The notes: generated by a model not told the origin, from the sequence alone. A DNA stretch of 64,000 nucleotides from Lunularia cruciata (GCA_948567375.1 OX419759.1:23723493-23787492), one strand, 5' to 3'; counted from the stretch's first letter, positions 35,200-45,426 are shown. Program-made: numbers and translations.

Positions 35200-37200
35200 C
35201 CCTCCTCTCTAGCACATCAATTTGGGTTCTTAAGCCCTTCATTGGTGATGCATTCCAATTTTTTTAGGAGTTGAGTGGCCATATATCCCATTGTTGCAAG
35301 GAGTGCCATCCATATGTTCTATAGGTTTGTTCTTTCACTTTGGAGTTTGTTCAGCAACTCATCTTGTATCTTTGTTTATTGCTCATCTTCCTTCTCCTGT
35401 CTACACATAAGACTCATACTAAGGTCCAAGATTCAAAGATTAGTCATCTTCTTTAGGTTTTCATATCATGTTTGGGCCATAGTTGTCTTGGTTTTAGCTT
35501 CCTCTACCTCAGCTTGTCTTGGGCTTGTAGTTCATCTATATGTTGCTCTTGTTTTTAGAAGACTTTGCTATAGTGGTCGTTGATTTTTATATTCAATTTT
35601 AGAATGAGTGCATGAAATTGCTCTTGTTGGAGGAGCTAGTCCTTTTGGAAGTTTTCTAGACTTGTGTCCTTCTCCTTAATTTGCTCCTTTGCCTCAATCA
35701 ATTTTTCATCCAAAAGAGCCTTCTCATTGGTCATCATCTATGGCAACTTATGCAGATGTTTTACTAGTATTGTTGGGTTGTCAATCATAGAATCAAGTTC
35801 CTTATAGAATGGCAAGAAATCCTCCAAGGCCTCCATTATAGATGTAATGATTTTTATAGTGTAGACCGCCATCAACCATGAGAGCAAGTTGTTTTTCATT
35901 TCATGCAACTTAGGTTGCACTCATATTCATCAGCCATTCTCTGCTGTTTGACCAGGCCTATACGGGTTGGTTTTGGTCATCCTCCTTTCTTCTCTTATTG
36001 GTTATGACCTTGTCATTGACCTCTTCTATTTTTTAGTCAAGTTGCCATTGTCTACTCATGGACTCTTCCTCCACTAGGTTGACTAGGTAATCATGCATAA
36101 GCAGCTTTGTACTTGGATGACATTTTTGTTCATTGTTTCTTGCTCCATTGGCCTCATTCTATCATCATTTGTTATTCCTAATGACACCGCGCCTTTGTTT
36201 TGCATTCTTAAGACAGAGTTTCCAAAAGCTAAGGTCCTTAATGGAGTAATTTTTAGTTTGGAAATAGGGATCTCCTCATCTTCCTCCTTTGGTTCCTTCT
36301 CTTTGAACAAAAATAACTCCATGGTCATATCATTGTTTGATGGAGGTAATGAAAATGCTTCATTGTTATGGTCTTCCATGTCCACCTTGTCATATTGCAT
36401 GGGTGATGAGATCCATGTGAAGGAGTCATCACTTCCTACTCCATGTTCTATAACAAGCTTGCCCTCCTACTTGTTTGTGAAATGGATTGTCTACCTTGCC
36501 TATTGCTTCAAGTTCCTCTTTGTTTCTTGTGGCTTCTCTACTTTTGCTCTTGTTAGAAAATACATCAATTGTATGAACCTCTTGTTTGTGCTTCTTAAAA
36601 GCATGAATATTGGTTCTTGCCTTGGTAAACTTCTTGTGGATGATTATTGTGTTGTGAGTTTTGGTGATGAGCACAAACTTCTTTGTGATATTTTACTATT
36701 TCTTTTCGTAGGTCTAGAGTGACTATTGAAGTATGCTGGATGGTAGAAGTGGCTAGAGTATTTCTCCTTCTCCTCTTCATTTAAGAGGTTTAGCCCCATG
36801 TAGATACATAAGAAAAAGAAGGCTACAATCATGGAGGTTCCTTTAGCCATATCATGTAACAACTCAATGATCCATTCTCAAAACATCCTTGCCCAACTTC
36901 CAAGTTGTTTTTTAAGCTAGAAGAAGATTGCCTAGTTTAGGTTTACATAGGTTGTTTGTTTTGACCTAAATAATTTCATAATTGTCTTGGTCATGACTCT
37001 TTGAATAGGATCCTTGAGTTCCTCTACCTTGTACCCACTTGTTGACTTCTCACCTACAAATGATTCATCAATCTTGTACTTCAATTTTGTACTTGGATAG
37101 CCGTAGGAAATTTCCATGTGTATTGGCCAAATGAAGAGCATTTCTCTCCTAACACTCATTGCTAGTAATCTTCTATCCATATCTTTTAGCTTTCCATTAG
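35200..37200 (-). pseudogene. Relic D: long decayed minus-strand coding region, unknown
   Basis: Read from 37200 downward it gives MLFIWPIHMEISYGYP, GYKVEELKDPIQR, TYVNLN, then YMGLNLLNEEEKEKY (about 36800), an acidic segment with KEKEPKEEDEEIPIS (about 36290), and below 35950 a coiled-coil stretch (EALEDFLPFYKELDSM; NEKALLDEKLIEAKEQIKEK). The GYKVE..KDP and GLNLLN motifs match the reading frame in the family-C LTR at 4.8-5.3 kb. Frames are broken by scattered stops. A Gag-like or unclassified transposon protein is the likeliest source; no enzyme domain is visible. Confidence 0.5.
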
Positions 37201-38431
37201 TGTTTTACCACTCACATCAAACTTATTATAAATTTCTATGAAGACATAGGACAAACTCCAATCCCAAAGCAAGAACTCTAAATTCCAACACTTGGAGGTA
37301 ATTGGACCTGTAGTATAAACCACACTTGGAAATCTCTAGAGTTTTGCTGAAAATTTCTGCAAATTGCTCCCATCTTCCCTCCTTTGCAATTCATTGTGCC
37401 ATTGCTAATTATTATGATTCAAGAATCTACTTTATCACCAACACCCGCTTACATAATCTCTCAAGTTTTCACAGTTTGTTGGTGAAAAAGCAATTCTTGT
37501 TGGTAACAAAGGTGAATTCCCATGCAATGAAACAAAATGTAGATTGCAAAAAAGAATGAAGAGTAAAAAAGAGTTCTCCTTATGGCCCAAGATAATCATT
37601 TTATAGTCTTGTCAAAATTGGTTATATTTCATCTATAGTGGAGGTTGGTGAAAGGTTGCTATCACTTCCCAAATGCATGTTGCTTGGTGTCAAATGGTCA
37701 AGAGTATGTCTTTTAGTAGTGTGTTCTTTAGGGAGGTATGAATTTTTGTTGGTGTGGAATTTGGTGGCACTTTGTTTGATGGTGGAAGTTTGTATTGAAA
37801 GAAATTTGTTCCATTGATCTTGTAACAAAGTGATATTTGTAACGAAAGAACTTCAAAAGTCACCAGTATTTTTTAGGTGATTCAAGCTATACCCCAATGA
37901 GCCATTTGGTGCCCTTGTTTGAAGTGCAGCACTCAAAATAGAATAGATTTTAATAAATATGTAGTACAATGTACATTGTATGAACATTTTATCAATGAAC
38001 ATTGTATAGGAGTTTTAAATCATTGATGGTATATGTTACTTAAATTGCATTTACAATTGAAAAGTAACCAAAAGAGGAATAGATATCTTTTAAGGTGGAT
38101 CATTGCATGTATTATCTTGCATACTTTCTTATTAATTGAAGACACATGTGGGAGGAAGAAGAAGAGTTGGAAGATGAGGAAGGGGATGCAAAAATATCTC
38201 CTTTCCCCTAAGTGAAAGGTATAGTAGAGAGGAGATAAAATTATCAATGGTTAATATGTATCTTGTGTTCAATATACTTGCTGGATTTTTAAACTCAAAA
38301 TAATTCAAGGATTATGAGTAAGAAATTATAATAAAATGATGTTTTTTTAGATGATGTAGAAGGTTTTACCCAAATTATTATTGATCACCAAGAACTATGG
38401 ATCAATGGGATCACTATGAATGGAAAAGTGG
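37201..38431. other. No gene recognised
   Basis: AT-rich. Short open frames only. It may include the upstream part of relic D. Confidence 0.4.
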
Positions 38432-39038
38432 TGTAATCTTTTGAGTATAGGAGACCTTAAGAGAAACATAGGAAAAGAAACAAAAAGCTTCACATTCAAT
38501 ACTCTGATGCCGCAAAGGAGCACCTTGTCTTTATTACATAGCAAAGAGGATACCTTCAAAGGAAGCTCCACCCTTGGATCAAATATATGGATTTGTGACA
38601 TGGTAGTGAGATCTACCTTTAGATTAGTTTCATGCATGGGTGACATGTTGGTTTTGGTCCTATCTAGTTGGGCAAACAAGCTTTGACCAAAGGGAATCTT
38701 TAGAGAATCATCCTATAAGAATCTCAAAATCAAATGGATGAGGTACCATTTTAATCTCTCAAAGAGACAAATAGGGAGGGGGGGGGAGGAAGGGGGAGCA
38801 AAGGCCAGCAATTTATACCCTTGATGAGGAACTTGCACATTTTTGAGGCCTAATTCATCTGTTTAGGCCTCTTAAATTGGCTTTAAAGTTTTTAGACTAT
38901 TTTTGGTTCATGCTCTATTAGTAGAAGTACTCTTTTGATGATACCTCTATCTGATCTACCTAGCCCGTCATACCTAACATCCATTCAGATATTACCAATT
39001 TTCATGTAAAGATAATATGTCTAGCTATTGGTATTACT
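38432..39038 (-). mobile_element. Family-B solo LTR, 607 bp, inverted
   Basis: Ends are tgtaatc and ggtattact, matching the ends of the other two copies on the opposite strand. Flanks agtgg (38427-38431) and tgtgg (39039-39043) agree at 4 of 5 bases. The conserved TATA box is on the minus strand (about 38526-38545). It preserves the uninterrupted aaagattccc site into which family C inserted in the copy at 3.5 kb. A G-rich run (about 38774-38798) lies within it. Confidence 0.8.
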
Positions 39039-39524
39039 TGTGGTTTGTTGAATGAGTAATATAGATATTGTTGAAAAGGTAGTTCATGGAATGAGTATGA
39101 GAATTAAAACATCATTGTGATATCACCATGTGAATGAGAAGATGTTTGGTATAGATGAGTATTGCCATTTGAATGAGAAGGTGTTTGGTGAAGGCAACTA
39201 TGAGATATTGTCGTGACGTTGCCATGTGAATGCAAAAGGTATGGTGTTGCCCAATGAGAAGGTGTTATTGCTTGAAGGGCAAAAAACATAGTCCATACAA
39301 CTCTTTAGTGACATGTTTTTAATTACCATTTAGTAGTTGGAAATTTCCATTGATAGTTAGAAATCAAGTTTATTTTAGTGAGAAATCTAAAAATATACCT
39401 TTGCAATGCAAGTTTTGATTCAAGAAATAGAATATCTATAATGGAATATCCATAAAAGAGAAATCTATACAAGATGATTAGTTCTTGAGCTAGAATGAAA
39501 TTCTTAGAAATACTCTAAGCAAAG
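39039..39524. repeat. Degenerate short tandem repeats
   Basis: The phrase ccatgtgaatgagaaggtgt recurs in diverged form at about 39126, 39165 and 39222, with a further gagaaggtgt near 39257. No coding signal is seen. Confidence 0.6.
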
Positions 39525-39550
39525 GAATTCCTCTTCATGAAGAGGAATTC
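39525..39550. repeat. Perfect 26-bp palindrome
   Basis: gaattcctcttcat plus its exact complement, with no spacer. It adjoins a larger foldback at 39553-39636, whose loop repeats gaagaggaattcat. Confidence 0.95.
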
Positions 39551-39552
39551 AT

Positions 39553-39636
39553 GAATTGAAGCTCTCTAGTTCTCCTCTTCTTGACTATGAAGAGGAATTC
39601 ATAATTAAGAAGAAGAGAAGTAGAGAGCTTCAATTC
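39553..39636. repeat. Foldback with 30-bp arms
   Basis: Left arm 39553-39582 begins gaattgaagctctcta; right arm 39607-39636 ends tagagagcttcaattc. They pair at 28 of 30 positions, with a 24-base loop. It could be a short inverted-repeat element or a small-RNA hairpin precursor. No transcript evidence is visible. Confidence 0.85.
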
Positions 39637-39770
39637 TTTATGAGAAAGTATTGGGTGATAAGAATTTTGGTTGTGAGAAATTAGTGAGTGTAGCTTGATC
39701 ATTTTGGAATTTAGTTTGGCTTGCCACACAAAACCACAAAACCAAAAGTCCCATGAAACTCCACAATTGG

Positions 39771-40111
39771 TGTAACAATATGGAGTTTAGCGACGTAGTT
39801 AGTAAGGCTAATGAAGTAGAGAATAAGCCAAATTAGCCCAGAATATTCTAGAAGCATCTAGGAAGCTTCTTGACTAGCTTAACTTGCACTCCAAGCAAGT
39901 AGCTTCTAGAAGCTTCCAACTAGCTTAACCCACACGCCAAGTGGGTGACTTCTAGAAGGAAGCTTCTTGAGAAGCTTTTCAAGGGCCTTGTATGGTACCT
40001 ATAAATACCAAAGCCAAAGCTAATACTAGACATTTGTAGTTTTCCTACATTCAAGTGTCTCAATGTGAGTTTCCATTCTCCTATTTCTCTCCTTGATGTT
40101 GGTCTTTTACA
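39771..40111 (+). repeat. Element E 5' LTR
   Basis: It starts tgtaacaatatgg and ends cttttaca, directly before the primer-binding site. TATA box tataaata at 40000-40007. Upstream of it lies a block of GAA/TTC modules, listed separately. Confidence 0.9.
39841..39980 (+). promoter_or_regulatory. Cluster of heat-shock-element-like sites in the 5' LTR
   Basis: Two sites fit the three-module heat-shock element exactly: GAAtaTTCtaGAA (39841-39853) and TTCtaGAAgcTTC (39904-39916). Near-matches are GAAgcTTCttGAc (39862-39874), TTCtaGAA (39950-39957) and GAAgcTTCttGAg (39959-39971). They lie roughly 30-160 bp upstream of the TATA box, where an enhancer would be expected. Heat-shock factors bind alternating GAA/TTC modules with 2-base spacing. 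Heat-activated plant retrotransposons such as Arabidopsis ONSEN use the same sites. Function here is inference. Confidence 0.6.
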
Positions 40112-40112
40112 T

Positions 40113-40124
40113 TGGTATCAAAGC
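40113..40124 (+). other. Primer-binding site of element E (tRNA-iMet type)
   Basis: tggtatcaaagc differs from the standard plant initiator-Met site tggtatcagagc at one base (G to A). It begins one base after the LTR end. Confidence 0.88.
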
Positions 40125-40519
40125 AAGAATGAGATGGATGGAATTTATGGACAACTGAATCCACTTCCACCAAACCATTGGGATTTTTGTGTCCAAGTAC
40201 TAATAGAGTATCATTTCATACAATTCATCACCTCACACTTTAGACAAGATTTTCTACATATGATCACCATATCTGAGGAATGGTTGGTGCTTACGATGGT
40301 AACTTATGGAGAACAGTGGATGTGTTGCTTCTATGTGTTTATAAATTAGATAGATTAGGAGTAGCGTGTCAGAATAACAACCCTTGTGGCAATACCCAAT
40401 GTTATCCTTGCTATCTAGTAACAAATCGAGCACCTTACTCAATTGTTGGATGAACAAGATCTTTGATGACAAGAGCACATAGAGAGAGTACTAGTTTGGG
40501 AAGGAGAAGATCAAATCTA

Positions 40520-41270
40520 ATTCCCTAAACCCAAGGTATTTGAAGGCAAGAATCTTTTTAGTGTAGTGGAGAAGTTTTTGTTTGACTATGAACATTATTT
40601 TGAAGCTACCATTCTACAAGTCAAGCAAAAATAGATTCTCTTGGCTTCTAGCCAAGAGGATGGAGTAGCAAAGCTATGGTGGAGATTTCGAGTGGAGCGA
40701 GCTGAACAACAAATTGTTGTCCAAATCTTGATGTGGGCAGAATTCAAGAGTGCAATAATTAATTGGTTCTAAGCCATAAATGCCACCCAAGCTGCACAAG
40801 ATAGGTTGGTAGAATTGAAACAGATTGATTTTGTAAGAAGTTACATCATGTAATTCCATAACACCATTGTGCAAATCCTAGAAGCTGAAGCTTTGGATCA
40901 ATTTTTTAGGGTCTTGAAGTCAAGAAACAAAGTAGAGGTGACCATGCAAGAGCCACAACACTTGGAAGAAGCCATACGGTTGGCTAAACGTTTTGATTCC
41001 TTGGTTGCAACAACTTGGTCTTGACCTTGACCTCCATAGAACCTACCGATACACCACACATAGGTGGAGGAGCCGACACCCAATGGAGATTAATGCCATT
41101 CAATGAAGACCATTTGGTATTGTAGATAAAGAGAAACTACGACAAAATAGTAGTTGTTTGTATTGTCACCAATTTGGACATCACATCGCTGAATGTCCAC
41201 TCAAGGATGGGCAACCTCAACAAGTTGCCCAGATAGAGTTTGTGGAGTGGAATGATTAGGGAAACAAGGA
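40520..41270 (+). pseudogene. Element E Gag with zinc knuckle
   Basis: Retrotransposon Gag core: KVFEGKN, FDYEHYFEAT, AKLWWRFRV, EFKSAI, then FFRVLKSRNKVEVTMQEPQ and EEAIRLAKRFD. A CCHC knuckle CLYCHQFGHHIAEC lies at about 41156-41197, spaced CX2CX4HX4C. Interrupting stops include TAG after VKQK (about 40632) and TAA after YIM (about 40850), both easily derived from CAG or CAA. Confidence 0.82.
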
Positions 41271-41329
41271 ATCCTAGTAGGAGATTTTGAGCCACCTATT
41301 AGGAGCTTGATGAGTTCCAATAGGATTGA

Positions 41330-41790
41330 AGGCTTGACCTATGCAAGTTTGCTTCACTTGCAAGCTACGGTATCTAATCAGGGTTGTAGGATTTTGGTTG
41401 ATTCCGGAAGTTTAGAGAATGAGGGAGGGAAGGTATAGAGGGAAGTATTTTGGTTGATTCCGGAAGTCTATGCAAGTAGCAAAGGAATTGTGTATTCCTA
41501 TCAAGCCAGTAATTGGAAGTAGATTGATGATGGCAGATGGTAGGGTTTTGCATTCCCTACCTTGCATCCTATTACCTTCAAGATTGGAAAGGAGTATTTG
41601 GAGTGTATGAGGTTTGTAGTGGCACCTCTACACTATAGTATCATTCTAGTTCTACCTTTGCTTGAATGTCATAAGGTTCAATTTGATTGGACCCGACAAA
41701 AAATTCAAGTACAACACCAAGGTAGGAATTTCCAATTAGGTTTTCTGGCACCTCTGAGTAAGACACCTAAGAATAGTTAGTCTTAGGATA
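41330..41790 (+). pseudogene. Element E aspartic protease
   Basis: RILVDSGSLEN (about 41390-41422) holds the DSG active site. A 56-bp tandem duplication repeats attttggttgattccggaag at 41391 and 41447, so the active-site codons occur twice. Downstream are ITFKIGKEYLECMRFVVAPL and LPLLECHKVQFDW, the usual end of chromovirus proteases. Confidence 0.78.
41391..41502. repeat. 56-bp tandem duplication in the protease
   Basis: Units start attttggttgattccggaag at 41391 and 41447. The duplicated segment includes the DSG catalytic motif and shifts the frame. Confidence 0.75.
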
Positions 41791-41825
41791 AGAAGTTTGT
41801 CAAGAAGGTAGCAATAGAGCAAGCC

Positions 41826-43018
41826 TTGAAGGGAGATGAGTCCCAAGATGGGAAGTTTGCCAAGAAAGCAGCCATGGAGCAAGCTTTGGAGAGAGATGAG
41901 TCTCTAAATGGGAAGTTTGTTAGTGAAGCAACCATAGAGCAAGCTTTGGAGGAAGATAAGTCTGTATTTGCGGTGTGGATCAAACCAATTACACAAGGAA
42001 AATTTGAGGAGGGCCAAGAGCCTCATCAAGCAATGGTTGATCATATAGTTCAAGAGTTTGCGGATGTGTTGTAGGATGATATGCCGAAAGGATTACCCTC
42101 AGATCTTGGTATGATCTTCAAGAATGAGTTATTGCAAAGGAGTACTCCAATGAGTAGACCAATCTATTGGCTCTCACCAAAGGAGTTGGAGGAGTTACAA
42201 ACAACACTTACGGATTTGTTGGAGAAGGGCTTCATACAACATAGTACCTCTCTTTGGGGAGCACCAATGCTATTTGTTCCAAAGAAGGTTGAAAGAGTTC
42301 ATTTCTATATTGATTATTGTGGGCTCAATAAGCAAACAGTGAAGAATGCATATCTCTTGCCTTAGATCAATGACTTGCTTTATCAATTGAGTGGAGCATG
42401 ATACTTTTCCAAATTGGATCTTCATAGCGGCTATTGGCAAATCCCTATTGATAGGAAGGATGTGCAAAAGACTGCCTTTCGCACAAAGTATGAGTATTTT
42501 GAGTGGAGAGTTCTACCTTTTGGGCTCACTAATGCTCCAACAGTCTTCATGGATCAGATGCATTGGGTGTTGGATGGACTATTGGATCGATACGTGGTAG
42601 TTTTCTTGGATGATATCTTAATCTATAGCAAGATAGAGGTAAACACGTGAATCATGTGTGAGAAATCCTAAGACGACTATGACAATGGAAATTTTATTGC
42701 AAGAAATTGAAGTGTGCTTTTTGGTAGAAGGAGGTCATCTTCTTGGGTCACAAGATCTCATCGGAAGGGATCAAGATGGAAGAGGAGAAAATCAAAGCCA
42801 TTTATGATTGGCCTACTCCAAAGGATGGTACAAAAGTATGGGCATTTAATGGATTGGCCAGTTTTTTTGGACAATTCATCCATTATTATGCTCATGTGAC
42901 TACACCGTTGAATGACCTCTTGGGGAAGAACTCAAGCTTCCAATGGACCACCAAGCATGAAGAAGCATTCCAAAAGTTGAAACATATGGTGTTTTCAAGA
43001 CCCATTCTTCAACCATAA
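41826..43018 (+). pseudogene. Element E reverse transcriptase
   Basis: An N-terminal linker has three diverged copies of an AxEQALExDESxxGKF unit (41800-41965). The Ty3 reverse transcriptase follows: [80 protein letters not shown], then [12 protein letters not shown] with the catalytic DD (about 42594-42629), EVIFLGHKISSEGIKM and DWPTPKDGTK. Stops: TAG at about 42364, TGA at 42400, TGA twice and TAG once between 42655 and 42730. Nearly all sit where Arg or Gln is expected. Confidence 0.92.
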
Positions 43019-43400
43019 GATCCTCAACTACCTTGTGTGGTTGATTTTGATGCTTTTAACTTTGCAATTGGAGCAATGTTGCAACAAGAATTCCCAAATG
43101 GACTACATCCCATTGCCTTTGTGTCTTGCCAACTAAATATAGCTGAAAGAAATTACTCTACTTGAGTTTAGGAACAACTTGCAATGATATATACCACCAA
43201 GATATGGAGGTATTATCTCTTACGGAAACAAGTGATCATGCAAACCAATCACAAACTATTATTGCAGACCTTACATTTGGAACATAAAGAGTCGACATCA
43301 TCGATGGGAGGAGCAACTCCAATTTTTTGACATCAAACTTGAGTACAAACCAGATCGGTTCCATGTCATCCTTGATGCTCTATCACGATGACCTGATTTG
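43019..43400 (+). pseudogene. Element E RNase H
   Basis: It continues from reverse transcriptase: LPCVVDFDAFNFAIGAML, HPIAFVSCQLNIAERNYST, IYTTKIWRYYLLRKQV and NHKLLLQTL. The order matches Ty3 RNase H (first catalytic Asp in VDFDA; the DHKPL-like block appears as NHKLL). A TAA precedes it (about 43016) and TGA and TAG follow NYST. It would degrade the RNA strand of the RNA-DNA hybrid. Confidence 0.82.
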
Positions 43401-43599
43401 AAGTCTCTTCCTCTCACACGGTGGCAATTATGACGGTGGTAATTGACTCCAAGGTCCAAAACAAGTTTGGTCAGCTCTACAACAAGATCCCTTCTTCCAA
43501 ATAGTACATGCTTGTCTTCCAACATGTGACAAGGAGTACAACATGTTCTCCTTCAAGGAAGGCCTTCTATTCCATGAGGACCAAATCTATGCTCCAGCC

Positions 43600-44360
43600 A
43601 AAGATGATCTCCAACTTGTGCATCTTCAAGAAGCCCATGATTTACCAATAGCTGGTCACATGGGTGTGGACAAGACCTTGGGTACCCTCCAACACCAATG
43701 GTGGTAGCTTGAGATGACACAAGATAATTGAGAGTTTGTTTGATCATGTGAAAGCTCCGAATGCAACAAGGCCAACAACCAGAAGCTGAATGGACTCCTT
43801 CAACCACTCTCCATTCCATCCACTCAATGGGAACGCATGAGCTTGAATCTCATCACATCTTTGCCCAAGACAAAGCAAGGACACACAATTGTCGTGGTGT
43901 TTGTGGATAAGCTTAGTAAGCAAATCCACTTGGCACCAATCATTGATATTGTGAATGCTCCAACCTTAGCGCAAATCCACTTTGATAATGTCTTCAAGAA
44001 TCATGTGATGCCAAGTGTCTCATCTCCAACCATGATCCTTGATTCACTGGGAAGTTTTGGCAAGCACTCTTCCAAATACTTGGCACCAAGCTTGCTTTGT
44101 CCACAACCTATCATCTTCAAATTGATGGACAAACTAAATGTGCAAATTGTACCTTGGAGGATATACTATGTGTCTTTTTCAATGTCCACCATACCAATTG
44201 GGATGAATGTCTTGCAACTACAAAATTGCATACACCAATTCCAAACAGGCAAGCACCATATTTTCTCATTTCTTTCTCAATTTTGGCCAAGATATGCTTG
44301 TTCTAGATTCTCTTCGTGCTCCTCCTCAGTCTTAGGTCCCTCATACTTCAACCTTCTTGA
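43600..44360 (+). pseudogene. Element E integrase
   Basis: The zinc-binding region reads HLQEAHDLPIAGHMGVDKTL, then EFV-stop-SCESSEC and NKANNQKLNGLLQPL. The core follows: MSLNLITSLPKTKQGHTIVV, VFVDKLSKQIHLAPI, HFDNVFKNHVMPSV. In the next frame comes STTYHLQIDGQTKCANCTLE (44097-44156), the third catalytic region. A frameshift lies between. The second Asp region (about 44030-44045) is degraded. Two TGA stops near 43728 and 43740 stand where Arg is expected. Confidence 0.88.
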
Positions 44361-44728
44361 CCACCATCTTTGAATCTCTCCAACAAGCCAAATCTCACCT
44401 CCTTGTTGCTCAGAATTGTCAAAAACAATATGCGGACCACCATCATCATGATCTCACCTTTGTAGTCAATGATAAAGTTATGCTATCCTCTAGTAATCTA
44501 TCCCTCCCACTTGATACCCAAGTTTGTAAACTTACCTTTAATTTGATAGGACCCTTTGATGTCACCAAAATTGTCTCTTGTGTTGCTTATCAACTTGCCT
44601 TGCCTTGCCTTGTCATATGCACATCAATCCTATCTTTCATGTTTCCAAAATGAAACCCTTTGTTCCTAATCCCTCCTCTTTTTCCTCTTGAGTCTTACCA
44701 TCTTCCTCCTATCCCTATCAATGATCAC

Positions 44729-44895
44729 AAGGAGTACAAAGTTGATTGTATCCTTGCCCATCGCCACATTCAATGAGGACGTTAGCAACATATGGAGTAA
44801 AAGGTCCTTTGGAAAGGGTATCTCCTTCACAATGCCACATGGGAACCTCTTTCTCACCTCCAGAATGCACATATGGCCATCCAAGGGTTTGAAGT
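44729..44895 (+). pseudogene. Element E chromodomain
   Basis: KEYKVDCILAHRHIQ, two TAG/TGA breaks, KVLWKGYLLHNATWEPLSHL and QNAHMAIQGFE follow the chromodomain pattern (EYxVExIL, KWKGY, ATWEP, NAxxxxxxFE). In chromoviruses this integrase tail directs insertion toward particular chromatin marks. It ends about 100 bp before the 3' LTR. Confidence 0.88.
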
Positions 44896-45041
44896 TTCAA
44901 TGGTGACAAGGACGTCACCAACTAGCGGTGGGGGAATATGGAACAATATGGAGTTTAGCGACAGTTTGAAGCTTCAATGGTGACAAGGACGTCACCAACT
45001 AGAGATGGGGGAATATGTAAAAATATGGAGTTTAGCGACGT
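44887..45041. repeat. 77-bp tandem duplication across the 3' LTR junction
   Basis: Units starting gtttgaag at 44887 and 44964 contain the end of the coding region, the polypurine tract (gtgggggaatat / gatgggggaatat) and the first ~25 bases of the LTR. The intact LTR start follows the second unit. Confidence 0.88.
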
Positions 45042-45426
45042 AGTTAGTAAGGCTAATGAAGTAGAGAATAAGCCAAATTAACCCAAAATATTGCAAAAGC
45101 ATCTAGGAAACTTCTTGTGAAGCTTCTTGACTAGCTTAACTTGCATCCCAAGCAGGTAGCTTCTAGAAGCTTCCAATTAACTTAACTTGCATGCCAAGTG
45201 TGCGACTTCTAGAAGGAAGCTTCTTGAGAAGGTTTTTGGTTAACTTGGCTTGCACTCTAAGAAAGCGGCTCAAGGAAGCTTCTTGAGAAGCTTCTCAAGG
45301 GCCTTGTATGCTACCTATAAATACCAAAGATGAAGCTCATACTAGGCATTTGGGGTTTTCCCACATTCAAGTGTCTCAATGTGAGTTTCATTCTCCTATT
45401 TCTCTCCTCGATCTTGGTCTTTTCCA
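45016..45426 (+). repeat. Element E 3' LTR, 411 bp
   Basis: It starts tgtaaaaatatgg after the polypurine tract agagatggggga and ends cttttcca. TATA box tataaata at 45316-45323. It is 70 bp longer than the 5' LTR, mainly through a 59-bp direct-repeat segment (45213-45290) and a 12-bp addition near 45107-45121, both made of GAAGCTTCTTGA modules. Confidence 0.9.
45107..45296 (+). promoter_or_regulatory. Heat-shock-element-like cluster in the 3' LTR
   Basis: One exact three-module site TTCtaGAAgcTTC (45161-45173) is shared with the 5' LTR. Further two-to-three-module sites are GAAacTTC (45107-45114), GAAgcTTCttGAc (45119-45131), TTCtaGAA (45207-45214), GAAgcTTCttGAg (45216-45228 and 45275-45287) and GAAgcTTC (45287-45294). 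The site at 39841 in the 5' LTR is mutated here. Confidence 0.6.

Larger units (their letters stand above)
39771..45426 (+). mobile_element. Chromodomain Ty3 retrotransposon (chromovirus), family E, full length but dead
   Basis: It has LTRs of 341 and 411 bp, a near-perfect tRNA-iMet primer-binding site, Gag with zinc knuckle, protease, reverse transcriptase, RNase H, integrase and a C-terminal chromodomain in canonical order, a polypurine tract, and flanking attgg/attag (4 of 5, the difference being G to A). All domains are present but broken by stops and a few frameshifts. Most stops can be read as CAG to TAG or CGA to TGA. The chromodomain places it among plant chromoviruses, which usually target heterochromatin. 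Confidence 0.93.

Noticed and set aside
38774-38798. G-run as a G-quadruplex regulator
   Set aside because: It is a single low-complexity run inside a dead LTR copy and is absent from the two other family-B copies.
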